Origin: Dyella solisilvae
GTDB taxonomy: Bacteria > Pseudomonadota > Gammaproteobacteria > Xanthomonadales > Rhodanobacteraceae
Direction of reading: 5' to 3'
Length of the DNA: 64,000 bases
Assembly: GCF_003351225.1 (NCBI RefSeq)
Contig: NZ_QQSY01000004.1
Coordinates: 199,051-263,050, forward strand
Each line of letters starts with the position of its first letter. The first letter of the stretch is position 1. A program made the position numbers and the translations under genes. This document shows, one piece after another, positions 46,076 to 55,053 of this stretch. Below the pieces are notes generated by a model, which saw only the letters and a program-made list of their open reading frames with translations, did no database searches and was not told the DNA's origin.

Positions 46076-47436
46076 ATGCGCCGCCTGGCCACTCGCCCGC
46101 GGCGCTGTGGCAGGAGCGTCTGGCGCGCCGTCGCCAGCGCGCGGTGGGCACGCGCACGCTGACGGTCGAAGGCCGCTTGCGTCGCGTGGTCGGCCTCACC
46201 CTTGAGGCGGAAGGATGCGAAGCGCCGCTGGGCGCGCGCTGCATGGTCGGCACCGCAGACGGCAGCGAGCTGGACACTGAAGTGGTGGGCTTCGCCGACG
46301 AGCGATTGCTGTTGATGCCGGTGACCGAGATGCACGGCGTGCTGCCGAACGCACCTGTGCGCCCCTGTTCGCATGTCAGTGGCCTGCCCGTTGGCACGGC
46401 ATTGCTGGGTCGCGTGATCGGGGCCGACGGGGCGCCGTTGGACGGCCTTGGGCCGCTGGACGTGGACGAGCATGCCGCGCTCAAGCGCGAGCCGATCAAC
46501 CCGATGGCGCGCAAGCCGATCGACACGCCACTGGATACCGGCGTGCGCGCGATCAATGCGCTGCTCAGCGTGGGGCGCGGCCAGCGCCTGGGTCTGTTCG
46601 CAGGCTCCGGCGTGGGCAAGTCGACCCTGCTGGGCATGATGACTCGCTATACCGACGCCGACGTGGTGGTGGTCGGACTGATCGGCGAGCGTGGCCGCGA
46701 AGTGAAGGAATTTGTCGAGCACACGCTCGGGCCGGAAGGGCGCGCGCGTGCGGTGATCGTCGCCGCGCCTGCTGACGCGCCCCCGCTCAAGCGCCTGAGG
46801 GGCGCCCAGTACGCCACCGCCATCGCCGAATGGTTCCGTGACCGCGGCCAGCGCGTGCTGCTGCTGATGGACTCGATCACGCGCTACGCCCAGGCCCAGC
46901 GCGAGATCGCCCTCGCCATCGGCGAGCCGCCCGCGACCAAGGGCTATCCGCCGTCGGTGTTTGCCATGCTGCCGGCGCTGGTCGAGCGCGCCGGCAACGA
47001 TGCCGAAGGGCGCGGGTCGATCACCGCGTTCTATACCGTGCTCACCGAGGGCGACGACTATCGCCATGACCCCATCGCCGACGCTTCGCGCGCGATCCTG
47101 GATGGCCACATCGTGCTGTCGCGCGACCTGGCCGAAGCCGGCCATTACCCGGCCATCGACATCGAAGCGTCGATCAGCCGCGTGATGCCGGCCGTGGTGC
47201 AACGCGAGCACCTGCGAGCGGCGCAGCGCTTCCGACAGGTGTATTCGGCCTATCGCCAGCAGCGTGACCTGATCGCCGTGGGCGCCTATCAGAAGGGGTC
47301 CGATCCCCAGGTCGACCATGCCATCGCCATGTGGCCGCGCCTGCGAGACTTCCTGCAGCAGGAAGTGGACGCGCCGACCACCCTGGCCGACGCCATCGCT
47401 GCCCTCGAGAATCTGACCGCCGGGAGCAAGCCGTGA
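46072..47436 (+). CDS. fliI: FliI, flagellar export ATPase
   Basis: A 454-residue F1-beta-like ATPase energising export. Walker A GSGVGKST (178-185), Walker [21 protein letters not shown], and [20 protein letters not shown] of type III ATPases are intact. Full length. Coupled by 4-bp overlaps to fliH and fliJ. Confidence 0.97.
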   Translation: MNAPPGHSPAALWQERLARRRQRAVGTRTLTVEGRLRRVVGLTLEAEGCEAPLGARCMVGTADGSELDTEVVGFADERLLLMPVTEMHGVLPNAPVRPCSHVSGLPVGTALLGRVIGADGAPLDGLGPLDVDEHAALKREPINPMARKPIDTPLDTGVRAINALLSVGRGQRLGLFAGSGVGKSTLLGMMTRYTDADVVVVGLIGERGREVKEFVEHTLGPEGRARAVIVAAPADAPPLKRLRGAQYATAIAEWFRDRGQRVLLLMDSITRYAQAQREIALAIGEPPATKGYPPSVFAMLPALVERAGNDAEGRGSITAFYTVLTEGDDYRHDPIADASRAILDGHIVLSRDLAEAGHYPAIDIEASISRVMPAVVQREHLRAAQRFRQVYSAYRQQRDLIAVGAYQKGSDPQVDHAIAMWPRLRDFLQQEVDAPTTLADAIAALENLTAGSKP

Positions 47437-47870
47437 GTTCCCGTGCGAACCGCCTCCAGCCTGCCGCGGATCTGGCGCGCGAGCGCCAGGAGCAGGCCAT
47501 GCAGAAGCTGGCCGAGCAGCAGCAGCGCATGGCCAAGGCCGAGCAGCAACTGGTCGAGCTGGAGCGCTATCGCGAGGAATACTCGCAGACGGCCGGCGGC
47601 GTCAGCGTGGCGGTGCTGCTCAACCGTCGCCAGTTCGTCGAGCGCATCGACCAGGTGATCGGCCAGCAGCGCATCGAGGTGGCGCGCCAGCAGCGTCACC
47701 TCGACCACATGCGCGGGCAGTGGCGCGAAGCCCATGCACGCGAACAGGCGCTGGGCAGCGTGATTGATCGCTACCGCGAGCAGGAGCGCAAGAGCGAAGA
47801 GCGCCGCGAACAGAACGAGATCGACGAGCGCATGCAGCACCGTCGCCCCGCGCGGGATTGGTCGCGATGA
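47433..47870 (+). CDS. fliJ: FliJ, export ATPase coiled-coil stalk
   Basis: A 145-residue two-helix coiled coil that inserts into the FliI ring. GTG at 47433 overlaps the fliI stop and follows GGGAG. Dense Glu/Gln/Arg heptads ([20 protein letters not shown] and later RQNEIDERM) and no hydrophobic segment fit the family. Confidence 0.92.
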   Translation: MSSRANRLQPAADLARERQEQAMQKLAEQQQRMAKAEQQLVELERYREEYSQTAGGVSVAVLLNRRQFVERIDQVIGQQRIEVARQQRHLDHMRGQWREAHAREQALGSVIDRYREQERKSEERREQNEIDERMQHRRPARDWSR

Positions 47871-47904
47871 TCGCGCGACGCCGCCACCCCATGGAGATCT
47901 CCCC

Positions 47905-49125
47905 GTGACTTCTTCTGTCGCCTTGGCCGTTCCCGCCACGCCTGCCACGAACACCGCGGCGCCTGTGTCGCAACCAAGTGCTGCGACCGCAGCCGGTTCC
48001 GGCAGCTTCGCCCAGCCACTGGCCCAGGCTCGCCAGCAACAGGCGGCGACGCCGGCGACATCGGCGACTCTCGCAAAACCAGCACAGCAGTCGCCGTCAC
48101 AGCCATCCGCATCAGCGCCGACGCCTGCGGCGCCTTTGACGCCAACGCAGTCCGCGACGACCGGCGTCAACACCCATGCGTCGCATGGCGCCGCCGCGCA
48201 CGAGAAGGACGAGGACCAGACATCGTCCTCGATGCCTTCAGGCGCCGCGGCAGCGATGCTGGCCTTGCTGGGGCAGAGCATTCCCGCCAACGCCACGCCG
48301 ACACCGTCCGCTTCGTCAACCGCCAACGCCAACAACACCGCGTTGGCTGCGACTTCATTGCAGGCAGCGATGCCGGCTAGCACATTGCCGGGCGTGCTTC
48401 AGGCCACCGGGCAGAGTCAGTCGGATGCCGACGACCTGGTGGATACCGCAAAGTCCCTCGACGCACTTGCCGACAAGGCTCTGGCGGATTCAGGCGCCGA
48501 TGAGGACGACACCGCGACGCCAGTGGCGTCGGGGGATTCGGCGGGCGCCACCAAGGTGCTCGCCGCATTGACGGCATCCGCCTCGTCGAGCAAAGGGTCC
48601 AGCGATCACAGCGATCCGCTGGAAGCGCTGCGTGCGATGACGGCCGCGCCGCTGCAGCAGGCGCCCGCTCAAACACTGGTCACGCCAGCCGCGCACTCGC
48701 TCACCATGCAGGCCAGCGCCGGCACGCCCGCCTTCGCCCAGGAACTCGGCCAGCAGGTGGCGTGGCTGGGCGGGCAGGACGTGAAACAGGCACGCATCCG
48801 GCTACACCCGGAAGACCTGGGCGAGCTGGACGTGAAAGTCAGCGTGCAGCACGGCAGCGTGGACGTGAGCTTTGTTGCCCAGCATCCGCAGGCGGTGCAC
48901 GCGGTGCAACAGACGCTGGGCCAGCTCGACAGCATGCTTGCCCACCACGGTCTTACGCTCGGTCAGGCGCAGGTCGGGCAGGGCGGGCGCGGCGGCGAGC
49001 AGGGTCAGGGCACGAATGCGAGCGGCGCCGCCGGGGCTGACACTGGCAATGGTGAAGGCAGTGAGCTGGCTGCGATCGCAGCTCCCGTCGTGAAAGCGGT
49101 GGGGTTGCTCGACATGTTTGCCTGA
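47905..49125 (+). CDS. fliK: FliK, hook-length ruler
   Basis: A 406-residue protein starting at GTG 47905 (GGAG upstream). The N-terminal ~270 residues are an extended Ala/Ser/Pro/Thr ruler with little conservation; the C-terminal domain carries the conserved export-switch motif ARIRLHPEDLGELDVKVSVQ. It measures hook length and switches FlhB specificity. Last gene of the fliE operon. Confidence 0.93.
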   Translation: MTSSVALAVPATPATNTAAPVSQPSAATAAGSGSFAQPLAQARQQQAATPATSATLAKPAQQSPSQPSASAPTPAAPLTPTQSATTGVNTHASHGAAAHEKDEDQTSSSMPSGAAAAMLALLGQSIPANATPTPSASSTANANNTALAATSLQAAMPASTLPGVLQATGQSQSDADDLVDTAKSLDALADKALADSGADEDDTATPVASGDSAGATKVLAALTASASSSKGSSDHSDPLEALRAMTAAPLQQAPAQTLVTPAAHSLTMQASAGTPAFAQELGQQVAWLGGQDVKQARIRLHPEDLGELDVKVSVQHGSVDVSFVAQHPQAVHAVQQTLGQLDSMLAHHGLTLGQAQVGQGGRGGEQGQGTNASGAAGADTGNGEGSELAAIAAPVVKAVGLLDMFA

Positions 49126-49497
49126 GGTCGTCTCAGTCCGCGCACTGCGCTCGCGGCGCGTCGAAAGACCGTCCGCTTTGCCCGTCATTCCCGCGCAGGC
49201 GGGAATCCAGTGACTTTCACGGCGCGCTTTAAAGCAAAGATGCGGGATTACTCGCTGCGCTCTCTCCTTCGAAGGGCGCCCCAAGGGACTTCTTCGCGCC
49301 TCGCGCCTCGCGCCTGTGCCGCATTCGTGGGGATGAGAAGTCGCGGGTCGCGCCTTCCTTCGTGGCGAGCACGTTTGCCGACGACCTTTCGACTGCCGCC
49401 ATCGCAGCGTCGCGACTGATCCCTGTCGCGCGTCAAGAAAGCGGCGCCGCATCCTGCGATTTCCCGCAAATCAAGCTGCCATAACGGTTTTCAGCGC
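49126..49497. other. 372-bp intergenic stretch after fliK
   Basis: Contains one dispersed hairpin repeat, CGTCATTCCCGCG-ca-GGCGGGAATCCAG-like (49183-49210), and otherwise no supported gene; the remaining open frames are short and low-scoring by eye. Confidence 0.65.
49183..49210. repeat. Dispersed GTCATTCCCGC/GCGGGAAT hairpin repeat
   Basis: Same family as 24878-24903 and the inner arms of the fliP-fliQ palindrome. Confidence 0.75.
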
Positions 49498-49513
49498 TGG
49501 CATGGCACTTGCT
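49498..49513 (+). promoter_or_regulatory. Sigma-54 promoter of fliL operon
   Basis: TGGCATG-GCAC-TTGCT, perfect at the -24 GG and -12 TTGCT, 63 bp before the fliL ATG. It likely drives fliLMNOPQR and flhB. Confidence 0.88.
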
Positions 49514-49575
49514 ATCGATGGCCATGGGCGATCCGTGTCGGATCGCCGCGGCATACGTGAGAGATAGGGATCGGC

Positions 49576-50079
49576 ATGGCTCAGAACGAGCAGACGGCGG
49601 AAGGCGCCGGCGCTGGCGGCAACAAGGGTTCTTCCAAGGCAGTGATGATGATGGCGGTGGCCATGCTGGCCATGGCTGGCGTCAGCACCTATGTGCTGCT
49701 TGGCGCGCGCAACGCTCATCAGGACGGCGCCCAGGAAGAGGCCAAGGTGGCGCTGTCCAAGCAGGAGCAGTACCTGGCCATGGATCCGCCGTTCGTGGTG
49801 AATTTCAAGGATGACCAGTCCATGCGATTCCTGCAGGTCGGCGTCAGCCTGATGTCGCACGACGGCGCCGCGTTGGCCGCCGCCAAGGATGCCGAACCGG
49901 TCATCCGCAATGCGTTGGTGATGCTGTTCAGCAGCCAGGACTACGGCATCCTCAGCGACGCCGCCGGCAAGCAGAAGCTGCAGGCGCAGGCGCTGGAGGC
50001 GGTTCGCAAGATCGTCGAGAAGCGTCTGGGCCGGCCCGGCGTTGAAGCTCTGTACTTCACCAGCTTTGTGATGCAGTGA
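49576..50079 (+). CDS. fliL: FliL, stator-associated basal body protein
   Basis: A 167-residue protein with a Gly-rich N-tail, one membrane helix (about 24-42) and a periplasmic FliL domain (PPFVVNFKDDQSMRFLQVGV, later EAVRKIVEKRLGRPGVEALY). It supports torque around the stators. ATG 49576; ends 13 bp before fliM. Confidence 0.93.
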   Translation: MAQNEQTAEGAGAGGNKGSSKAVMMMAVAMLAMAGVSTYVLLGARNAHQDGAQEEAKVALSKQEQYLAMDPPFVVNFKDDQSMRFLQVGVSLMSHDGAALAAAKDAEPVIRNALVMLFSSQDYGILSDAAGKQKLQAQALEAVRKIVEKRLGRPGVEALYFTSFVMQ

Positions 50080-50092
50080 CGGAGCCGGGTCG

Positions 50093-51109
50093 ATGAGCGA
50101 TCTGCTTTCCCAGGAAGAGATCGACGCCCTCCTCGACGGCGTGGAGGGTGGTGCGGTCGAGACCGGCAACGACGAGCCGCTGCCGCGTGACGCGGTCATC
50201 GCCTACGACTTCACCCAGCAGGACCGCATCGTGCGCGGCCGCCTGCCCACGCTGGAGATGGTGAACGACCGCTTCGCCCGCTTCTTCCGCAGCGCCGTGT
50301 TCGGTGTGCTGCGCAAGGCCTGCGAGGTGTCGGTGCTCGGCGTGAAGATGATCAAGTTCGCCGAGTACGTGCATGCGCTGGCCGTGCCGAGCAACCTCAA
50401 CCTGGTGCGCATCAAGCCGCTGCGCGGCACCGCGCTGGTGGTGATGGAGCCGCGCCTGGTGTTCACCGTGATCGACAATTTCTTTGGCGGCGACGGGCGC
50501 TTCCATGCGCGCATCGAGGGTCGTGATTTCACGCCCACCGAGAATCGCGTCATCCAGATCATGCTCACCGAACTGTTCGCCTCGATGACCGAGGCATGGG
50601 CGCCGGTGATGCCGCTGAACTTCGAGTACCTCAACTCGGAGATCAACCCGCAGTTCGCCAACATCGTCAGCCCTACTGAAACGGTGGTGGTCTCGAAATT
50701 CCACGTTGAACTCGATGGCGGCGGCGGCGAAGTGCACCTCACCCTGCCGTACGCGATGATCGAGCCGATCCGCACCTTGCTCGACGCGGGCGTGCAGAGC
50801 GATCGCGTCGATCGCGACGATCGCTGGGCCGAGACGCTGCAAGACGAGGTGCTCGACGCCGAGGTGGAGCTCAGCGCGCTCCTGCTGGAGATGCGCGTGA
50901 GCATCGGCGAGTTCCTGCGCCTGCGCCCGGGTGATGTTCTTCCCATCCAGTTGCCAGAGCTGTGCACCGTCTTCGCCGAGGACGTGCCGGTATTTCGTGG
51001 TCGCTATGGCCAGTCCAGCGGCCGCACCGCCATTCGCTTCAACACGCCGACGGGTCGCCGCGAAATGCGCCTGTCGACGGAACCAGTCACGGAGAAGAGC
51101 CTCGCATGA
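50093..51109 (+). CDS. fliM: FliM, motor switch protein
   Basis: A 338-residue C-ring protein. The N-terminal CheY-P docking peptide LLSQEEIDALLDGV (4-17) is intact; then a middle domain and C-terminal SpoA domain. Overlaps fliN by 4 bp. The docking peptide resembles repeats in the CheA of this window. Confidence 0.97.
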   Translation: MSDLLSQEEIDALLDGVEGGAVETGNDEPLPRDAVIAYDFTQQDRIVRGRLPTLEMVNDRFARFFRSAVFGVLRKACEVSVLGVKMIKFAEYVHALAVPSNLNLVRIKPLRGTALVVMEPRLVFTVIDNFFGGDGRFHARIEGRDFTPTENRVIQIMLTELFASMTEAWAPVMPLNFEYLNSEINPQFANIVSPTETVVVSKFHVELDGGGGEVHLTLPYAMIEPIRTLLDAGVQSDRVDRDDRWAETLQDEVLDAEVELSALLLEMRVSIGEFLRLRPGDVLPIQLPELCTVFAEDVPVFRGRYGQSSGRTAIRFNTPTGRREMRLSTEPVTEKSLA

Positions 51110-51444
51110 CCCCGACCAACGACGCAGCCGGCGCCCATCGCGTCGAATTCGACCCGCTCACTTCGCCGCCGGCCGAGGGCGCCGACGTCAATCTGGACAT
51201 GATCCTGGATGTGCCGGTGACGCTGGCCATGGAAGTGGGCCGTACCCGCATCAGCATCCGCAATTTGCTGCAGCTCAATCAGGGCTCGGTGGTGGAGCTT
51301 GACCGTTCGGCCGGTGAGCCGCTGGACGTGTTCGTCAACGGCACCCTGGTGGCGCACGGCGAAGTGGTGGTGATCAACGAGCGCTTCGGTATCCGTCTGA
51401 CCGACGTGATCAGCCCCGCTGAACGCGTGCGCAAGCTGCGGTGA
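51106..51444 (+). CDS. fliN: FliN, motor switch protein
   Basis: A 112-residue SpoA-domain protein: LDMILDVPVTLAMEVGRTRI and LLQLNQGSVVELDRSAGEPL are hallmarks, ending [15 protein letters not shown] 51106 overlaps the fliM stop. Forms the base of the C ring and a FliH docking site. Confidence 0.97.
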   Translation: MTPTNDAAGAHRVEFDPLTSPPAEGADVNLDMILDVPVTLAMEVGRTRISIRNLLQLNQGSVVELDRSAGEPLDVFVNGTLVAHGEVVVINERFGIRLTDVISPAERVRKLR

Positions 51445-51818
51445 ACTGCATGATGCTTGCCCTGGCCCTGCCGGTTGCGGCCGCTCCCGACATCAACGTG
51501 GGTGGCGAACTGGTGCGCGTATTGTTGAGCCTGTTCGGGATCGTTGCGCTGATCTTCGCCGCTGGTTGGTTGAGTCGCCGGTTGCAGGCGCGCACCATGC
51601 CCGGCGGACGCCGCCTGCGCTGCGTCGAGACCATGGCCGTGGGCGCGCGCGATCGCCTGCTGCTGATCGACGCCGACGGCAAGCGCCTGTTGGTGGGCGT
51701 GGGGCAGGGTGGCATGCGTACGCTGCACGTGTACGACGGCGCAGCGCCCGAGCCGGGCCCGATGCCACCCGTGCAAGGGTTCGGTGACGTGCTGGCTCGC
51801 TGGAAGCGCACGCCATGA
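51441..51818 (+). CDS. fliO: FliO, export gate assembly protein
   Basis: A 125-residue protein with an N-terminal signal-like stretch, one membrane helix (about 24-44) and a basic cytoplasmic domain with [20 protein letters not shown]. It helps FliP assemble. Overlaps both neighbours. Confidence 0.9.
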   Translation: MNCMMLALALPVAAAPDINVGGELVRVLLSLFGIVALIFAAGWLSRRLQARTMPGGRRLRCVETMAVGARDRLLLIDADGKRLLVGVGQGGMRTLHVYDGAAPEPGPMPPVQGFGDVLARWKRTP

Positions 51819-52600
51819 AGAAATACCGTCGCTGGATCCTTCTGCTGACCCTGCTGATGGTTCCGCTGTTCGCTTGGGCGGCGCCCGCGATGCCGACGAT
51901 GCCGACGATGCCGGCGTCGCCCGCAGGGATCCCCGTATTGACCGTGCAGAATGCGCCGGGCGGCGCGCAGAACTGGACGCTGTCGCTGCAGGTGTTGGCG
52001 CTGATGACGGTGCTCACGCTGCTGCCGGCCGTGCTGCTGATGATGACCTCGTTCACGCGCATCATCATCGTGCTGGGCTTCTTGCGTCAGGCGCTGGGCA
52101 CGCAGTCCACCCCGTCCAACCAGATCCTTCTTGGCCTGTCGCTGTTCCTCACCCTGTTCGTGATGTCGCCGGTGCTCAACCGCGCCTACACCGACGGCGT
52201 GAAGCCATACATGGACGGCCAGATCGGCGCCGAGCAGGCCGTGCCCGCGGCCGCGGCGCCGTTCAAGCGCTTCATGCTCGACCAGACGCGCGAGGCCGAC
52301 CTGCAGCTGTTCACCCGCCTGGCCAATGAGCAGCCCTATGCCAGCAAGGACGACGTACCGTTCCGCGTGGCGATGCCGGCCTTCGTCACCAGCGAGCTCA
52401 AGACGGCGTTCCAGATGGGCTTCCTGCTGTTCATCCCGTTCCTGATCATCGATCTGGTGGTGGCCAGCGTGCTGATGTCGATGGGCATGATGATGGTGTC
52501 GCCGACGATCATCTCGTTGCCCTTCAAGATCATGCTGTTCGTGCTGGTCGATGGATGGACGCTGCTGCTGGGGACGCTGGCGGGGAGTTTTTACACGTGA
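51815..52600 (+). CDS. fliP: FliP, export gate protein
   Basis: A 261-residue inner-membrane protein with a cleavable signal ([20 protein letters not shown]), Met/Pro-rich repeats ([11 protein letters not shown]) and the conserved [20 protein letters not shown] and C-terminal [20 protein letters not shown] signatures. The usual immediate overlap with fliQ is broken here by a 255-bp palindromic insertion. Confidence 0.96.
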   Translation: MKKYRRWILLLTLLMVPLFAWAAPAMPTMPTMPASPAGIPVLTVQNAPGGAQNWTLSLQVLALMTVLTLLPAVLLMMTSFTRIIIVLGFLRQALGTQSTPSNQILLGLSLFLTLFVMSPVLNRAYTDGVKPYMDGQIGAEQAVPAAAAPFKRFMLDQTREADLQLFTRLANEQPYASKDDVPFRVAMPAFVTSELKTAFQMGFLLFIPFLIIDLVVASVLMSMGMMMVSPTIISLPFKIMLFVLVDGWTLLLGTLAGSFYT

Positions 52601-52619
52601 TCCGTGCGCCGCGTATTTC

Positions 52620-52840
52620 TCCCTCTCCCCTCCGGGGAGAGGGTTGGGGTGAGGGGTGGGTGCTTGCGGAAGCGCACAGTCTCCTCACCGTCATTCCGGC
52701 GCAGGCCGGAATCCAGGGGCGATCACGCGGCACCGAGCCTCACGGCTGCTGGATCCCGGCCTACGCCGGGATGACGAGAATGAAGGGTTTTCGCGAGCAC
52801 CCACCCCTCACCCCAACCCTCTCCCCAGAGGGGAGAGGGA
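52620..52840. repeat. Nested palindrome between fliP and fliQ
   Basis: Outer arms 52620-52668 and 52792-52840 are inverted copies of 49 bp with two mismatches, each itself containing a CTCTCCCC/GGGGAGAG hairpin. Inner arms 52689-52716 and 52749-52776 are inverted 28-bp copies of the GTCATTCC repeat with three mismatches. The structure splits what is normally a compact operon. Confidence 0.92.
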
Positions 52841-52855
52841 GCAAGGCGGTGCGCC

Positions 52856-53125
52856 ATGACGCCTGAGTCCGTCATCGAGTTCGGCCAGCACGCCCTCTAC
52901 GTGGCGATGATGGTCGCCGCGCCGCTGCTGCTCACCGCGCTGCTGGTGGGCCTGGTGATCGGCGTGGTGCAGGCGGCCACGCAGATCAACGAAATGACCC
53001 TTAGTTTCATCCCCAAGGTGATCGCCATGGCCACGGTCGGGCTGATCGCCGGGCCGTGGATGTTGCGAACGCTGGTCCAGTTCACCCGCCAACTGATCGA
53101 GAGTCTGCCGGGGGCGGTGAAATGA
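52856..53125 (+). CDS. fliQ: FliQ, export gate protein
   Basis: An 89-residue two-helix membrane protein (MTPESVIEFGQHALYVAMMV, then GVVQAATQINEMTLSFIPKV). It builds the export gate with FliP and FliR. AAGGCGG precedes the ATG, just outside the palindrome; overlaps fliR by 4 bp. Confidence 0.95.
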   Translation: MTPESVIEFGQHALYVAMMVAAPLLLTALLVGLVIGVVQAATQINEMTLSFIPKVIAMATVGLIAGPWMLRTLVQFTRQLIESLPGAVK

Positions 53126-53892
53126 CCAGCGTCGACCTGGCCGACATCCAGCGCCTGCTTGGTTCGCTGCTGTGGGCCATGGGGCGGGTCGGTGGGTTAT
53201 GTCTGATCGCGCCGGTGTTCGGTGACTCGGTGTTGCCCCAGCGCATCCGCCTGGGGCTGATGCTGGTGCTCGCCTTCGTGCTGGCGCCGCTGGCGCCGAC
53301 CAGCATCGACCTGATGTCAGCCGATGGCGTCGCCACCATGGTGAGCCAGGTGCTGATCGGCGCTGCGGTCGGCTTCGTGCTGAAGCTGGCGTTCGAGGCG
53401 GTCTCGCTCGGCGGGCAGCTGGTGGGGCAGAGCATGAGCCTGGGTTTTGCCGAAACGGTGGACCCGCGTGGTGGCGGCAGTTCGCCGGTGCTCAGCCAGT
53501 TCTACCTGCTGATGGTGACGCTGTTGTTCCTCGCGATGGACGGCCATCTGCGCCTGATCGCGTTGCTGGCGGACAGTTTCCGCAGCCTGCCGCCCGGCCA
53601 GTCGGCCATCGATGGCAACGGCTTGCATGCGGTGGTGGCGTTCGCCGCGCACCTGTTCGGTGGCGCGGTGCGCGTGGCCTTGCCGGCGATGACCTCGCTG
53701 CTCATGGTCAATATCGGCTTTGCCGCGATCAGCCGTGCGGCGCCGTCGATGAACCTTTTCGCGGTGGGTTTTCCGATCACCGTGACCCTGGGTTTCGTGG
53801 CGCTGTGGCTGTCGATGCGCAGTGTGCCCGGCGCATTCGAGTCGCTGCAGACGAACGCCTGGGCGCTGATGCACGAACTGGTGGGCGGTTGA
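53122..53892 (+). CDS. fliR: FliR, export gate protein
   Basis: A 256-residue polytopic protein with about six membrane helices. ATG 53122 overlaps the fliQ stop. Conserved SLGGQLVGQSMSLGFAETVD is present. Followed 12 bp later by flhB, its usual partner. Confidence 0.95.
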   Translation: MTSVDLADIQRLLGSLLWAMGRVGGLCLIAPVFGDSVLPQRIRLGLMLVLAFVLAPLAPTSIDLMSADGVATMVSQVLIGAAVGFVLKLAFEAVSLGGQLVGQSMSLGFAETVDPRGGGSSPVLSQFYLLMVTLLFLAMDGHLRLIALLADSFRSLPPGQSAIDGNGLHAVVAFAAHLFGGAVRVALPAMTSLLMVNIGFAAISRAAPSMNLFAVGFPITVTLGFVALWLSMRSVPGAFESLQTNAWALMHELVGG

Positions 53893-53904
53893 GGAGGCCA
53901 CGCC

Positions 53905-55041
53905 ATGTCGGAGCATGACGATCAGGAACGCACCGAACAACCTTCAGAAAAGCGGCTGCGCGAAGCGCGGGAGAAGGGCGATGTCCCCCGCTCGCGCGAC
54001 CTTTCCGGCGCCGTGGTGGTGCTGGCGGGCGTGGCCGCGCTGATCAGTGGTGGCGAGCGCTCGATGGATCACGTGCGGCGCATCTACGGCCTCGGCCTGA
54101 GCTACGGCCGCGACGCCCTGTTCAGCGACGCGCTGCCCGGCCGCGTGTTCGTCCAGGCCATGCACGAGGCGATGGCGCTGTTCGCGCCGGTGGCGCTGGC
54201 CACGGTGCTGGCCGCGCTGGCCGCGCCGGTGTTGCTGGGCGGTCTCAATTTCAGCGCCGAGGCGCTGCAGCCGAAGTTCGAGCGGCTCAACCCGGTCGAG
54301 GGGCTGGGGCGGATTTTTGCGCTGCGTGGGCTGGTGGAACTGGCCAAGTCGCTGCTCAAGCTGCTGCTGATCGGCGCCGTGTTGCTGATGGTGTTGCGCA
54401 ACTGGCAGGCCGACCTGATGGCGACCGGGCAGGGCGAGGTAGGCGCCGGCACGCTCCGGGCGATGGGCTTGTTGGGTCACGGCGCGCTGCTGTTCGGTTC
54501 GGTGCTGGCCCTGATTGGCGGCGCCGATGCGCTGTACCAGAAGTTCGACCACACCAAGCGCCTGCGCATGACGCGCCAGGAGCTGAAGGACGAGGCGAAG
54601 GAAAGCGACGGTAACCCCGAGCTTAAGGGTCGCATCCGCCAGATGCAGTTCCAGATGGCGCGCAAGCGCATGATGCAGGAGCTGCCCAAGGCCGACGTGG
54701 TGATCACCAACCCCACGCATTTCGCAGTGGCGCTGCGCTACGACGAAGGGCGCATGGGCGCGCCTCGTGTGATCGCCAAGGGCCTCGATGAACTGGCCCT
54801 GCAGATCCGCATGGTGGCTGGCAGCCACCGCATTCCCACGGTGGAAGCGCCACCGCTGGCGCGCGCGCTGTATGCCACCACCCAGCTCGATCGCGAGATT
54901 CCCGCGTCGCTCTACGTGGCTGTCGCCCAGGTGCTCGCCTATGTGTTCCAGCTCAAGCAGGCGGTGGCGCGCGGCGACGATCCGCCGAAGGCGCCCAAGC
55001 CCGATGTCGACCCGGACCTGATGGGTCCTTACCAGTTCTGA
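53905..55041 (+). CDS. flhB: FlhB, export substrate-specificity switch
   Basis: A 378-residue protein: basic start EQPSEKRLREAREKGDVPRS, four membrane helices, and a cytoplasmic domain with the autocleavage site NPTH (269-272). Cleavage after Asn269 switches export to filament substrates on a signal from FliK. Twelve bases before flhA. Confidence 0.97.
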   Translation: MSEHDDQERTEQPSEKRLREAREKGDVPRSRDLSGAVVVLAGVAALISGGERSMDHVRRIYGLGLSYGRDALFSDALPGRVFVQAMHEAMALFAPVALATVLAALAAPVLLGGLNFSAEALQPKFERLNPVEGLGRIFALRGLVELAKSLLKLLLIGAVLLMVLRNWQADLMATGQGEVGAGTLRAMGLLGHGALLFGSVLALIGGADALYQKFDHTKRLRMTRQELKDEAKESDGNPELKGRIRQMQFQMARKRMMQELPKADVVITNPTHFAVALRYDEGRMGAPRVIAKGLDELALQIRMVAGSHRIPTVEAPPLARALYATTQLDREIPASLYVAVAQVLAYVFQLKQAVARGDDPPKAPKPDVDPDLMGPYQF

Positions 55042-55053
55042 CGGAAATAGCGC

